Source: Hysterium pulicare CBS 123377 (lineage: Eukaryota > Ascomycota > Dothideomycetes > Hysteriales > Hysteriaceae). From it: a stretch of DNA of 64,000 bases. The notes under the pieces are model-generated. The model saw only the letters and a list, made by a program, of their open reading frames with translations. It ran no database searches and was not told where the DNA came from. Each line of letters starts with the position of its first letter. Position 1 is the first letter of the stretch. The DNA is taken from assembly GCA_000467715.1 (NCBI GenBank), contig AJFK01000768.1:1-64000 (forward strand), in the 5' to 3' direction. A program made the translations under genes and the position numbers. Positions 10,901-20,919 of this stretch are shown here, piece by piece.

Positions 10901-11852
10901 AGTCACACAAATTGCTGTGCTCGGACGATTCTCGCTGTTGCTGCTTATTAGTGACAAGGCTCTCCTTTCGTACCACCTTGATGATGTTCTTGATAAGGAT
11001 GCTGCAAAGTACTCATCAGGGCAACGCCTACCAAAGAAATTATCTGGCGCGCGCGATGTGGATTTTTTGGTTACTAGCATGATGAAAGATCGCGAGCTTC
11101 TTGTCTACAAGAAGAGGGAAGGCCTCTCCAGCACATTCAAGGTCTTGGAACCACTTCTCCATAACTCGACTCAAAAGCCTTCTCGCTTCTTCCGTAGCTC
11201 CCGGAAAGAATTCGAATTCTTCCGAGACTTTGACGAATTCTACATTCCTTCAGAGACCTACTGCATCAACGTGTTCCACTCTACCATCGCTATAGGCACG
11301 CCCAAAGGGTTCGAAGTTCTCAACCTTGACAAGAAACAGCTCTTCTCTGTGCCAGATTTGAGAGGGCTGCACGTGATAGTAATAGCAAAGCGGGTTCAGG
11401 ATTTAAAGCCGTTGGCTATGTTGAGGATCAGTGCCAACGAGTTTTTCTGCGTATATGAAGAGTGTGGGGTGTATGTAAACACTCATGGGGAAGTTAGTCG
11501 GTCAGTCATCATGGAATTCGTAGGCAAGGCGACAAGTGTTGCGGTAGGGCCATCTCCATTCCATGTAATCCGATACAGATGAAAAGAGACTAACGAACAC
11601 TTGGTACAGCTTCATGGCCCTTATCTTGTACTTTTCAGTGGTGACTTCATCGAAATCCGCAATGTGCAGAATGGGCGACTGCGGCAAATTATTTCCGGCA
11701 CAGATATCAGATGCGTTGATGACATGCGGTCTTGCATAGATGTCTCCAGAGAATCGGTCAGCATGTCAATCAAGGCCGCGATGCAGCATCCCACACATGC
11801 TGGCAGGCAGCTGGTGTTTGAGCTGGTGCTGAAAGCGGATGTGGCCGTGTAG
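8000..11852 (+). CDS. acuF-type C2H2 zinc-finger / PH / CNH domain protein
   Basis: Five exons, 1207 aa, with introns at 8271-8320, 10234-10286, 10824-10883 and 11544-11609; every phase agrees. The N-terminus (RETIAQSARRCCDLFYDSLE onward) and fingers at about 307-451 (CPYC, YVCLFEDCDQAYD, MRTKHCMRWRC, CPFCGEQ, LEDHIAHHL) match the fungal acuF-like C2H2 module. A PH-like domain (about 680-790: ARGDLYR, THVFLFDHYLILSQ) and a CNH (citron homology) domain (about 860-1200: VTQIAVLGRFSLLLLISDKA, HGEVSRS, GPYLVLFSGDFIEIRN) match the C-terminal half of Rom2-type Rho exchange factors. The DH/RhoGEF domain that normally precedes PH is absent; a roughly 220-residue low-complexity linker takes its place. 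It could be a membrane or Rho-pathway scaffold rather than an exchange factor (inference). Confidence 0.85.
10561..10656 (+). repeat. Perfect 48-bp tandem duplication within coding exon
   Basis: Two identical 48-bp units (10561-10608 and 10609-10656) encode a duplicated 16-residue acidic peptide, DETEQVDDVLIPHTPL. It sits between the PH-like and CNH parts of the C2H2-PH-CNH protein. The unit is a multiple of three, so the frame is kept. Perfect identity suggests a recent or variable-number event. Confidence 0.95.
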
Positions 11853-12593
11853 ATATAACTTATAGCTTAGTCTAAAGCTTTAAAGTTAAAGCTCTTTCCT
11901 ATACCCTTAAACTAAGTAGAGTCTATATACTAATGTTGAGGAAGGCTTCACTCAGCCCATGGCTTCAAGGTCGCTTCCCCGACGCCAAATGATCTATGTA
12001 GACCGATGGCACCGAAGTTGGCAGTATCAGCCATATATATTCTAGCAACTATTTTTAAATCTCTTAATATTTAACATCCTTAATTTATTTCCCTATTATT
12101 TAAACGAAATTATATTACTTATATTTATAAATTTAAGTTATTTCTTCTCTGTACTAAATTAGGTATAGATAAAAGACTATGAAGAGGTAGGTCTCCTGGA
12201 CGGAAAAGCCATTTGAGACGCGTCCTAGAGCTCAAATGAATGCTGCATACGGCGATAGCCTTGGTATGGATGGCCGAGCACATGCATCTATAGTCCTATA
12301 TGCAAGAGGCGAGTCTCCATCTCTTTTACTGACTGACTCAGTCAGCGCCTGGACCAACCGAATTAGGCAACAGTATGGCCACGTGATGTGGTCTGTGCGG
12401 CACAATGACCTACTTTCGGACGCCCTTCTTCTTCGCCCTTTCCTCTCACTCCAACTCATGCAAGTCTGAGTCAAATATAGGCAGAACCCTCTGTCTGTTG
12501 CTTATACTCTACTAACTCTGTCTCTCACTCACGCACAAACAATCTCGTTTCGTTGCTACGCTTATTGAGAGAATCTGCTAACAACAATCAAAT
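11853..12593. other. Intergenic with AT-rich block and left repeat copy
   Basis: About 12040-12175 is strongly AT-rich, then a 41-bp repeat arm begins at 12198. The last roughly 120 bp before the DUF2828 start are pyrimidine-rich, as in many fungal promoters. No coding region is supported. Confidence 0.6.
12198..12238 (+). repeat. Left arm of inverted repeat flanking the DUF2828 gene
   Basis: This 41-bp stretch, starting GGACGGAAAAGCCA, matches the reverse complement of 15059-15099 at 34 of 41 positions by eye. Five of the seven differences are transitions. An AT-rich block lies immediately outside, away from the gene, as on the other side. It is probably the end of a decayed repeat family; the family is unknown. 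Confidence 0.75.
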
Positions 12594-14909
12594 ATGGCAG
12601 AGACACAGAGTGAAGCACCACAGCACACGGTCCTGAACTCAACTTTCCCGGTTTACTTGCCTCCAGACTCCGCCTTGTTCCTCTCCGAATCTGAATTCCT
12701 AGCCCATATCAAGCAATCACTCGGCAATCCAAAACGAAAAGCCGAGTATGAACCCGAAAATCCTCTACGCCAGAAGAGCCACTTCGAGGAGAGCCCTTTC
12801 ATGGACGCACTAATGCAAAACTCAGCTAGAGTTGTCACTGAGTCTGAGTTAGCCGCTGACAACAAGATGATGACTGAAAACGCAGATGTGGCTCATGCAT
12901 CCACCACGTCGCCACTTGTAGATCTCTTTAATGACCTCGAGGATGCTCTATCGGCGACCCGCATGGAACGCTTGCTTGCTTCTGCTTGGAAAGAGGATCC
13001 TGTAGCTACGCTTCAGCTCATCTTCAATGCGAGATCGATTCATCTGGGAAAGAGCAGCCGCGCAGTGTTTTACCGTGCCTGTGGTTGGCTTGCCGGAAAT
13101 CATCCTCTTACCCTGCTGGCAAACCTACGATGGCTGATACGTCCTATCGTCGAGAAGAAGGTGAAGAATGAGGATAAGGATAAGGATGAGGATGAGGATG
13201 AAGATGAAGATATGGTGATGATCGAAGCGGATGATGCGAAGGAGGACCCGGCTACAGGCACAGAGTCTCCGGACAAGGCTCATGATGTCCAGTTCGGCGT
13301 ATCCCATGGCTACTGGAAGGACCTGTTGAATCTCGTCGCTCTTGCCGCTCACGACGAACTCAAAACTGATGGAGACCTTGACTCTATACTCAAAGACCAT
13401 CCGAACGACCCACAGAAAGGCAAGCAAACGCGAGAGTTTGATCCGAAGAAGGCGAAAGAGCTTCGAAAAGAGAAGGAAAAGAAACACCACGACCGCGTCG
13501 TGCGGACATTGGAAAACGATCGCTTCTATCGTGCGCTCCACCTTACAGTGGCTCGGTTGTTCGCAGCCCAGTTACAGGAGGATGTCGGATTGCTGCGTTC
13601 TGAGAAGAAGTCAGACTTGAGGAAGCTCTCACTGGTAGCTAAATGGGCTCCTACATTTGGTGGCGCTCACGACAAGGATACCTTCATCGTCTCATCGATC
13701 TCCGAAATTCTTTATCCTGACGCTTCGGAACTCTGCCCTGAAGTGTCTACGGAGAACCGTGAGCTTTACCTCCGCCATGCACGCGAAGCCTACCGTCGCT
13801 CGATTGTGTCTCCTCTCCGCAAAGCATTAGAGGTTGTTGAACGAGACATCGCTGCAAAAACGTTTGAAAACATCAAGTACGAGCGTGTCCCTTCGCTAGC
13901 GATGGACCGCTGCACACAGCTCTTCATTAAGAAGGATAATGAACACTTCATGCAATATATCGAAAACGTCGCTGCAGGCAAGAGCCGCATCTCTGGCGCT
14001 ACTCTACTCCCTTCAACGCTGGTGAAGAAGGCTGCCAACACCCGGTCCAGCTATCCCAAAGGTTCTCACGGTACCCGACAGTCTCTTGCAGATCAGGCCG
14101 CTGCTAAGATAACGGAAAAGACCATTGATGGCCAGTGGAACACACTCGTTCAGCGCATCCGTGACTCCGGAACTCTACAATCGTCCATTGCAGTCTGTGA
14201 TGTGAGCGGCTCGATGACCAAACCTATTCTCGATGATGGCACCTGCCCGATGGATTCCTCGATCGGCTTATCACTACTTCTCGCTGAGATTGTGAAAGAG
14301 CCATTCGGTGGCGCCATGATCACTTTCTCATCAAACCCGATGATTGTCAAGGTCGGGGGCCCCAATGACAAGCGCACTTTCGCAGAAAAGGTCCGATGCA
14401 TCAAGAACTCAAGCTTCAGCCTGAGTACCAATCTTGTGGCCGTATTCGAGAAGGTCATCCTCCCCATGGCCGTCCAACATAAGCTCAAGCAAGAGGATAT
14501 GGTCAAGCAAGTTTTCGTCTTGAGCGACATGCAATTCGATCAGGCGGATAACATCCATGAACGATGGACCCCTTCTTTTAAACGCATACAGAGTCGCTTC
14601 AAGGAAGCTGGATACGAAATGCCGAAACTCATATTCTGGAATCTGGCCGGCGGTCGCAACAAATCCCCTGCTACTGGCGAGAAGACAGCTCCAAAGCCTG
14701 TTACTGCGGAGGTGGTTGGGACGGCGTTGGTGAGTGGGTATAGTCAAGGGCAAATGAAGATGTTTCTCGAGAACGGCAGCTTCGAGGATGCGGAGACGGT
14801 GGAAGGGTTTGTGGAGGTTAAGGTGGTGAATGAGAGAATGAATCCCTTCACTATGATGAAGAAGGCTATCAGTCACAAGGCATACTCTATGTTGGAGGTG
14901 GTGGACTAA
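12594..14909 (+). CDS. DUF2828 / vWA-like domain protein
   Basis: Uninterrupted 771-aa protein of the fungal DUF2828 family. The N-terminal half is helical and includes RAVFYRACGWLAGNHPLTLL and YWKDLLNLVALAAHDEL. A low-complexity acidic D/E/K run sits at about 190-205. The C-terminal part from about 530 has a von Willebrand A-like fold with a metal-binding DVSGSM motif (DxSxS), then LLLAEIVKEPFGGAMITFSS and KQVFVLSDMQFDQA. The arrangement resembles Ro60/TROVE-type proteins, where a helical repeat is joined to vWA, which makes RNA or protein-complex binding plausible. That is inference, and no fungal function is established to my knowledge. The gene sits inside the pair of inverted repeat arms. 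Confidence 0.9.
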   Translation: MAETQSEAPQHTVLNSTFPVYLPPDSALFLSESEFLAHIKQSLGNPKRKAEYEPENPLRQKSHFEESPFMDALMQNSARVVTESELAADNKMMTENADVAHASTTSPLVDLFNDLEDALSATRMERLLASAWKEDPVATLQLIFNARSIHLGKSSRAVFYRACGWLAGNHPLTLLANLRWLIRPIVEKKVKNEDKDKDEDEDEDEDMVMIEADDAKEDPATGTESPDKAHDVQFGVSHGYWKDLLNLVALAAHDELKTDGDLDSILKDHPNDPQKGKQTREFDPKKAKELRKEKEKKHHDRVVRTLENDRFYRALHLTVARLFAAQLQEDVGLLRSEKKSDLRKLSLVAKWAPTFGGAHDKDTFIVSSISEILYPDASELCPEVSTENRELYLRHAREAYRRSIVSPLRKALEVVERDIAAKTFENIKYERVPSLAMDRCTQLFIKKDNEHFMQYIENVAAGKSRISGATLLPSTLVKKAANTRSSYPKGSHGTRQSLADQAAAKITEKTIDGQWNTLVQRIRDSGTLQSSIAVCDVSGSMTKPILDDGTCPMDSSIGLSLLLAEIVKEPFGGAMITFSSNPMIVKVGGPNDKRTFAEKVRCIKNSSFSLSTNLVAVFEKVILPMAVQHKLKQEDMVKQVFVLSDMQFDQADNIHERWTPSFKRIQSRFKEAGYEMPKLIFWNLAGGRNKSPATGEKTAPKPVTAEVVGTALVSGYSQGQMKMFLENGSFEDAETVEGFVEVKVVNERMNPFTMMKKAISHKAYSMLEVVD

Positions 14910-16356
14910 GGCCAATGAAATTATGATGCATGCGTGGTTGGTTAGTTGGTTGGCTGGTTGGTTGTAGGATTAGATACCCAAAATTTCAACACCCATAGTG
15001 GGTGAAAATTCCGATTTCCATACCTACCTATTCCAAGGTCCCCGTCGCGTGCATGATCTATTTGAGCTGTGGGACAAGCCTCAATTGGCTTTTCCGTCCG
15101 TGAGAGTATCTTTCTTTAACTCTTACACCTACCTCTAATTTAAGATATAGTAAAAAGGAACTAATAATTAAATTATATAATTTAAAATATTTATATTATC
15201 TCTTTTCCGCCCTACCTTAATCTAGCCTTTTCTACCTCCCCTTCCCTCCCTCCCCACACCTCCGCCACCTCCACTCACCGACTTTCCCAGAGCATTACGG
15301 AAGCTTCTTAACCTGCTCCTCCGTCAATTCCACCCAACAATCCCCTCAGCTACCACCCTCAGCTTCCCACCCCCTCTCCCCTTCACAATAGAGACTTTCC
15401 TCCCTATAACGCCCCCATCTCCTACGCTGAGGCTCAGAAGTCGCGGGAGATTAAAAACTAGTGCATCCTGGGATGTGTTTGCTCTTGATGGTTCAAGTGG
15501 AAAGGATATGAAGGGTTTTGAGGGTGCTGAGGGGGTTGAAAGGTCACCGAAGTGACTGGGGGTTGGGTTAGTTGGATGAGGTGTTGGAGGATGGAGGGGG
15601 GTCAGCGTACTGTATCTGAATCGAATATGAAGATTTTCTTGACAGAGGGGGACTTAGACCGCTGAGTGTGATTCTAGTGCGAGGGTTTGTTGTTGTTGAG
15701 GGTGAAGGGTTTGAGAAGAGGAGTTTATATTCTTTGTGTGGGGAGTTTGGAGGGGAGGTGGGATGTAGGATTGCGATTGCGCCGCCTTGGGCTTGGCGGG
15801 GGGTGGTGTAGGTGTCGTTGCACATGGCTTGGAGATGTGGCTTTTAAAATGTATCGAACTTTGTTTGGAGAGGGGGTGTGGGCGAAGGTGGGAGGGTTGT
15901 AGAGAGGAAGAGTGAATAGTAGGCTGGGTAGCTGGATTGAAGTGGAATAGAAAAGAGATATAGGCTTTCAGACGACGAGATCTTGAGGGGGGGAAACCTA
16001 ATGGATTATTAAAGATATGTTATTCTAGTCATTTAATCAACAGAATTGTTTTCTATGTTCAATGTTGTAAGTGGTAATAATGGTTTTGTTAATCGGCGGC
16101 ATTTGAGCAAGTTTGAGAGAGTACCTAAATGGTGGTCCCGTGGGGTTGGGTGGAGATAGTGGAGATAGTGCCAAGAATGTCAACCATCAAGGTGCTTTGC
16201 CTTTGACTTGAGCTTTTTCACCAAAGCATATAAAGGCGGATGCTTAGAGTTTTGGAAAAATTGCTCATGAAAAGGAGTGGAAGTCCATTGCTTTGTACGA
16301 GGTTAAGATCTTCTCCGCCATGGGACCTCCGCTTTCCCTTGGTGCGTCACCTCAAC
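14910..16356. other. Long intergenic region with possible small coding pieces
   Basis: It holds a GGTT-type short repeat (about 14935-14965), the right repeat arm, an AT-rich block and then compositionally skewed DNA. A plus-strand open frame ending at about 15555 reads LRLRSRGRLKTSASWDVFAL and could be an exon of an unrecognised gene. A minus-strand 85-codon ORF at 15568-15825 is Pro/Ser-rich. Neither has a recognisable domain or a complete gene structure, so neither is called. Confidence 0.35.
15059..15099 (-). repeat. Right arm of inverted repeat flanking the DUF2828 gene
   Basis: Reverse-orientation partner of 12198-12238, with the AT-rich stretch of about 15115-15215 on its outer side. 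Beyond the 41 bp, similarity appears to continue weakly into the AT-rich part, with a shared AAATTAG / GAGGTAGGT pattern. Confidence 0.75.
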
Positions 16357-17192
16357 TCACATAGACGCCTTCAAGCCTTTAAATGCATCGGCGCGGTTTC
16401 CGAGATAGCGTTCCTCCGCCATCTTCCAATTGATGACGTTCCAGATGTTCTCCACATAGGCGGCTTTACCATTCAGATACTGGCAATTACGAATCAGCGA
16501 ATCAAATTCCACGTCTCACACCATGACTTCGTTCAACTCACCTGCAAGTAATAAGCATGCTCCCACATATCCACCCCAAAGATTGGCACCTCTCCCTTCC
16601 CAACCACCGGATCCTGATCTTTGGTCGTCGAAACCACCAATTTCCCCTCCTTCCCATCATCTCCAACTTTGACAAGCCATCCCCAGCCACTTCCCTGAAT
16701 GCCCAAAAGAGCCGTCTTGAAAGCTTCCTTGAACTTTTCCTCGCTGCCCCACATCTCTTTAATCTTCTTCGCCAATTTGGGGGCTGAAGATGACTTTGCA
16801 TCGGAGGACTTCGCCGGACAGAGATTCTGCCAGAAGAGCGAGTGGTTGATGTGGCCGCCAGCGTTGAATTTAATCGCTTGTTGGAGGGAAACTTGAGTAG
16901 CAATGTCGGAGTTTGAAATGGCTTCGGCTTGGGATTTCAAGGCTGCGTTGAGGTTTGTGATGTAAGTTTGGTGATGCTTGCTGTGATGTAGCTCCATGAT
17001 TTGGGCGGAGATGTGGGGTTCGAGCGCATCGTAGGCGTATGAAAGCGGCGGAAGGCTATAAGTCGATGGAGACATTTCGCCGAATTCGAAGGGTTGTTGG
17101 ACTTGTTGTTCTGGAGAGGCGTGGGAGGTTGCTGTTGTGGTGGTCGGGAGGAGATTAAGGAAGATGACGGAGTTCTTCCAGGAGAGCTTCAT
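16357..17192 (-). CDS. Superoxide dismutase (Mn/Fe family)
   Basis: Two exons, 257 aa, with an intron at 16480-16541 (GTGAGT...CAG). The enzyme converts superoxide to hydrogen peroxide and oxygen. All metal ligands of the family are visible: His in IMELHHSKHH, His in GGHINHSLFW, and Asp and His in VDMWEHAYY. The second exon carries the family C-terminus, KAAYVENIWNVINWKMAEER. The N-terminus, MKLSWKNSVIFLNLLPTTTT, has a short hydrophobic core and few Arg residues. It looks more like a secretory signal than the Arg-rich presequence of mitochondrial SOD2, so an extracellular or cell-surface enzyme is possible. An in-frame Met at 17249 would give a longer N-terminus. Mn and Fe forms cannot be separated with certainty by eye. 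Confidence 0.92.
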
Positions 17193-18507
17193 ATTTGAGT
17201 TTGAAGACTGGTGCACTGCTTGGGAAATATGACAAATGGTAGCCAACAAGGTGGCTCTGACGATGCAGCAGGGTGCTCAAAACAGCGGGGTTCTCAAAAG
17301 GGAAACGGAAGTGGAGAATTGCCTCAATCTAGCTCGAATACACTCTTTAGGTTTGGTACCAGGTGATCGCTGACCAACTCCCTTGAACTTATAAAGACTA
17401 CAACTCTGAAGATAGAGAGAAATGGATAGAGAGATGGAACTTCAGAACTGCTGCTAAGTAACTGGATAACGCCAATAGCCGATTCGAAGCCGCTCTGTTG
17501 TAAAACGGACGAATAGCGAAGAGACAAGATAGATTTCGAACCCAGCTATGATAGCACAGGAGGTCGTGATTCAGTGAGTGAGTGTCGGAGTAATGTCGAC
17601 GTAAACCGAACATGTCGTTAGTCAGCGTCGAGCCTTGGCATCACGTGGAAAGTATCCGTCAGGTTAGATGGTAAGGCTATTCTTTGTTCCGGTCAGACAC
17701 CACCACAGACTTCCCAACCCAACAGCCTTCTCTTTCCCCAGAGGTCTGGCCCCTTATGACTAACCTTAGTCTCTCCATTTACCATTCTTCCTCGTCCTTC
17801 GTCTACCAGCAATCTACCATCGACCCGGTGATGGGAGTTCATCTTGACCTTTTGTCACGACCGTTAGCTTGAATTTAGGCTGAATGCAAGATCTGCCACT
17901 AAAACTTCCTTCCGATCCCCACAATAACGCGGGGGTATGGAGTCCTATACCCGAAGAGCCGTATCGTGTCTTTGGCATTTGCAGTCCATTCGTGTTTGCC
18001 CATTCCATATTGCTGGATTTCATTTCATATATCCATAACTGCACTTTATCTGGAAACAAGCTCACTAGTTCTATTGAGGTTCGCCTGATAACCAACTACT
18101 TCAGCAACTATTCCCGACAGGTTTGATGATGCTTCGCTGTGCGGGTCCGTCCCGTTCGCGAACACCTAACGGAGATCCCCGAATCTAACCATATTCCATG
18201 CCGAACATACAAGCCGCCCACAAAGCACGACATCATTTGACATGTGCCTCGCACGCTCCCCAACGGTTTGGCTGCAGGGGCATTCCGATCGATACGCCAC
18301 CCATGCCATTTTAGCCGTTTAATTTATCCGCCATAGGGACTTCTCTATGTTGTTTCGAATCACAGCCGTATGACCGTACCCGAGACCAGGTTACTCGCCG
18401 TCAGAGGCCATGGCCCCGGGTATGTAAGTAGCTGGATCCCCTGCATCAGAAGCTCCTCTTTCCGTCCCATTTCCAAACCTTCAATTGTACCGAATTGAGA
18501 TACCATC
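17193..18507. other. Divergent intergenic region, SOD / sugar transporter
   Basis: About 1.3 kb between two divergent start codons. Only short unrelated reading frames are visible, and I see no RNA gene. The last 60 bp before the transporter are CT-rich, consistent with a fungal core promoter. Confidence 0.5.
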
Positions 18508-20643
18508 ATGGCTCCTGTCGGTGGAACTACTCAAGACTTCGAGGCCGCTGCTCTAGCGCGCCGCAGAGCCCTCGCTGGTGCCTCTGGTCCAGCGGCATTG
18601 ATCAAGAATTTCCGTGTTTTCTCTATCGCATGCTTTGCTTGTCTAGGAGGCCTGCTGTATGGTTACAACCAGGGAGTTTTCAGTGGTGTTCTGACCATGA
18701 CTTCCTTCAAAACGCGTGAGTCAACTCTACCAGCCCCTCAGTATGGCAATACTGATTTTCTTAGACATGGGGAGTTACATTGAGGATGAGAAAACTTTGA
18801 CCTGGAATTCTTCAAAACAAGGTTGGCTAGTATCAATCCTCGAACTCGGAGCTTGGCTTGGAACGATGTACTCCGGCTTCCTTGCAGAGATCCTCTCCCG
18901 AAAGTATGCCATCTTAGTAAATGTCTGCATTTTTATTATTGGAGTCGTCGTTCAGACCACCGCAATTGCTGGGTCCGGTCACAACTCCATTTTGGGAGGA
19001 CGATTCATTACTGGTATGGCCATACATCCTACATCCACATTTCTTAACAAATTGATTGACTTTTCCCCATAGGTATGGGTGTTGGGTCACTCTCCATGAT
19101 TGTTCCCATGTATAATGCCGAAATCGCTCCTCCTGAAGTTCGTGGTGCTCTTGTTGGATTGCAGCAGCTTTCTATCACTTTGGGAATCATGATCAGTTTC
19201 TGGATTGACTACGGCACTGTAAGTCTAAACTATTCATTCCTCAACTCATCAGTTAATTGAACACTCGCAGAACTACATTGGAGGAACTGGCAAAACTCAA
19301 CACAACGCCGCGTGGCTCCTACCTTTGTGCCTTCAACTCGTACCCGCTGTAACTCTGGGAATTGGCATGATTTTCATGCCATTCTCTCCCCGTTGGCTCG
19401 TACATCATGACCGTGAGCCCGAGGCTCGACGCGTGTTAGCTCGACTTCGCGGTCTTGGTCAGGATCATGAACTCATCGAGCTTGAACTTGCGGAGATCAA
19501 AGCCCAGTCTCTTTTCGATAAGCGAACGCTGCAGGAGAACTTCCCTCATCTACAAGATATGAGCGCATTGAGCCTCGCCAAGCTGTAAGTTGGAGTACGA
19601 TCTCCTTCTATAATTGATACTAAGTAAACTCCCAGTCAATTCGTTGCCATCGGCTCACTCTTCAAATCGATGCCCATGTTCCGCCGAGTCATCGTGGCCA
19701 CCCTAACTATGTTCTTCCAGCAGTGGACCGGAATCAACGCCATTCTATACTACGCCCCCACCATCTTCCAGCAGCTAGGACTTTCTTCCACCGCTGTCTC
19801 GCTACTTGCAACCGGTGTCGTCGGCATTGCTATGTTCCTCGCCACCATTCCAGCCGTCATGTACGTCGACAAGTGGGGACGGAAACCAACTCTCATCATC
19901 GGTGCCATTGGAATGGCAACTTGCCATATGATCATTGTATGCAAATCCCCTCTAAACTCATTTGCATTGCCCGAAAATCCCTTTACTAATTCTGCTTAAG
20001 GCCGTCATCGTCGCCAAAAACGAAAACCAGTGGCCAACCCATCAGGCGGCAGGTTGGGCCGCCGTCGCCATGGTCTGGCTCTTCGTCATCCACTTCGGAT
20101 ACTCCTGGGGTCCATGTGCATGGATCGTCATTGCCGAGATCTGGCCCTTATCCAATCGTCCATACGGAATCGCTCTTGGTGCTTCCTCCAACTGGTACGT
20201 ACAGTATAAAGCCATGCCCTCTATCCTTCTCTTTCACTTCCTTATTAAACATAAAACGAAAACTAACATTTCATCTGTTTAGGATGAACAACTTCATCGT
20301 CGGCCAAGTAACCCCCGACATGCTCCGAAGCATGAAATTCGGCACTTACATCTTCTTCGGTCTCCTCACCTTCGGCGGCGCCCTATTCATCTGGCTCTAC
20401 GTTCCCGAAACTAAAGGCCTCTCCCTCGAGGAAATGGACATTCTTTTCGGAAGCGTCGGTGTTGCTGAGAAGGAACGCGAGAGGTGGAGGGAGGTTAATG
20501 CTGAAGCGGGATTGACGGAACTGTTGGCGAGGTCGGGTATTCAGGCTGGTGGGGCACATGGTACGCATGGTGATACTGGAGTTATGAAAAACGAAAAGGA
20601 GTTTGAGGTTGAGAAGACGGAGGAGGAGCCGAAACGACTTTGA
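18508..20643 (+). CDS. MFS sugar (hexose-type) transporter
   Basis: Seven exons, 590 aa, with introns at 18716-18764, 19014-19072, 19219-19270, 19585-19635, 19937-20000 and 20195-20282; all phases agree. Twelve membrane spans are expected, with family signatures in order: GGLLYGYNQGVFSG in TM1, FLAEILSRKYAI, GRFITGMGVGSLSMIVPMYN, an SPRWLV stretch (variant of PESPRWL), QQWTGINAILYYAPTIF in TM7, DKWGRKPT and VPETKGLSLEEMD. These place it in the sugar porter family at the plasma membrane. QQxTGIN suggests a monosaccharide such as hexose. The cytoplasmic tail of about 70 residues is charged and includes Glu/Lys clusters. The exact sugar cannot be assigned. Confidence 0.93.
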
Positions 20644-20919
20644 TTGTAAGGTCGAGGGTTTAGAGAGGTTTCTTTGTTTGGGGTGGGAAGAACGGACTGG
20701 GAGGTTGGATTCGGTTTGACTGGACGGGACGAGACTTGAGGTTGGCCTATTGTGGTCTGCCTTATCCTTTGCTTTATTTTCATTCGAGATACCTAGCTAG
20801 GTATTTAAGATACATTCTTTTAATACATGAGTTCGATACGCTTCGAAGCCCAGCATCCCAGATTTCCACGAGAGGAGTTCAGAAAACTGCTGGTAAAGCC
20901 CCAGACTCAGTCCTTAGAC

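Noticed and set aside
4555-11852. hetQ1/hetQ2-type gasdermin-protease pair
   Set aside because: The protease half fits, but neither neighbour resembles a gasdermin in length or sequence, so only the protease analogy is kept.
12040-12175. Centromere or replication origin in the AT-rich block
   Set aside because: The block is only about 135 bp and pairs with a similar block beyond the other repeat arm. Repeat decay explains it better.
13165-13215. Functional DNA repeat in the DUF2828 gene
   Set aside because: It is a GAT/GAG codon run encoding an acidic low-complexity stretch; the same applies to the Glu run in the JIP5 gene.
15240-15850. Coding exons on both strands
   Set aside because: The frames are compositionally biased (Pro/Ser or Gly/Arg), overlap each other and lack domains or complete structures.
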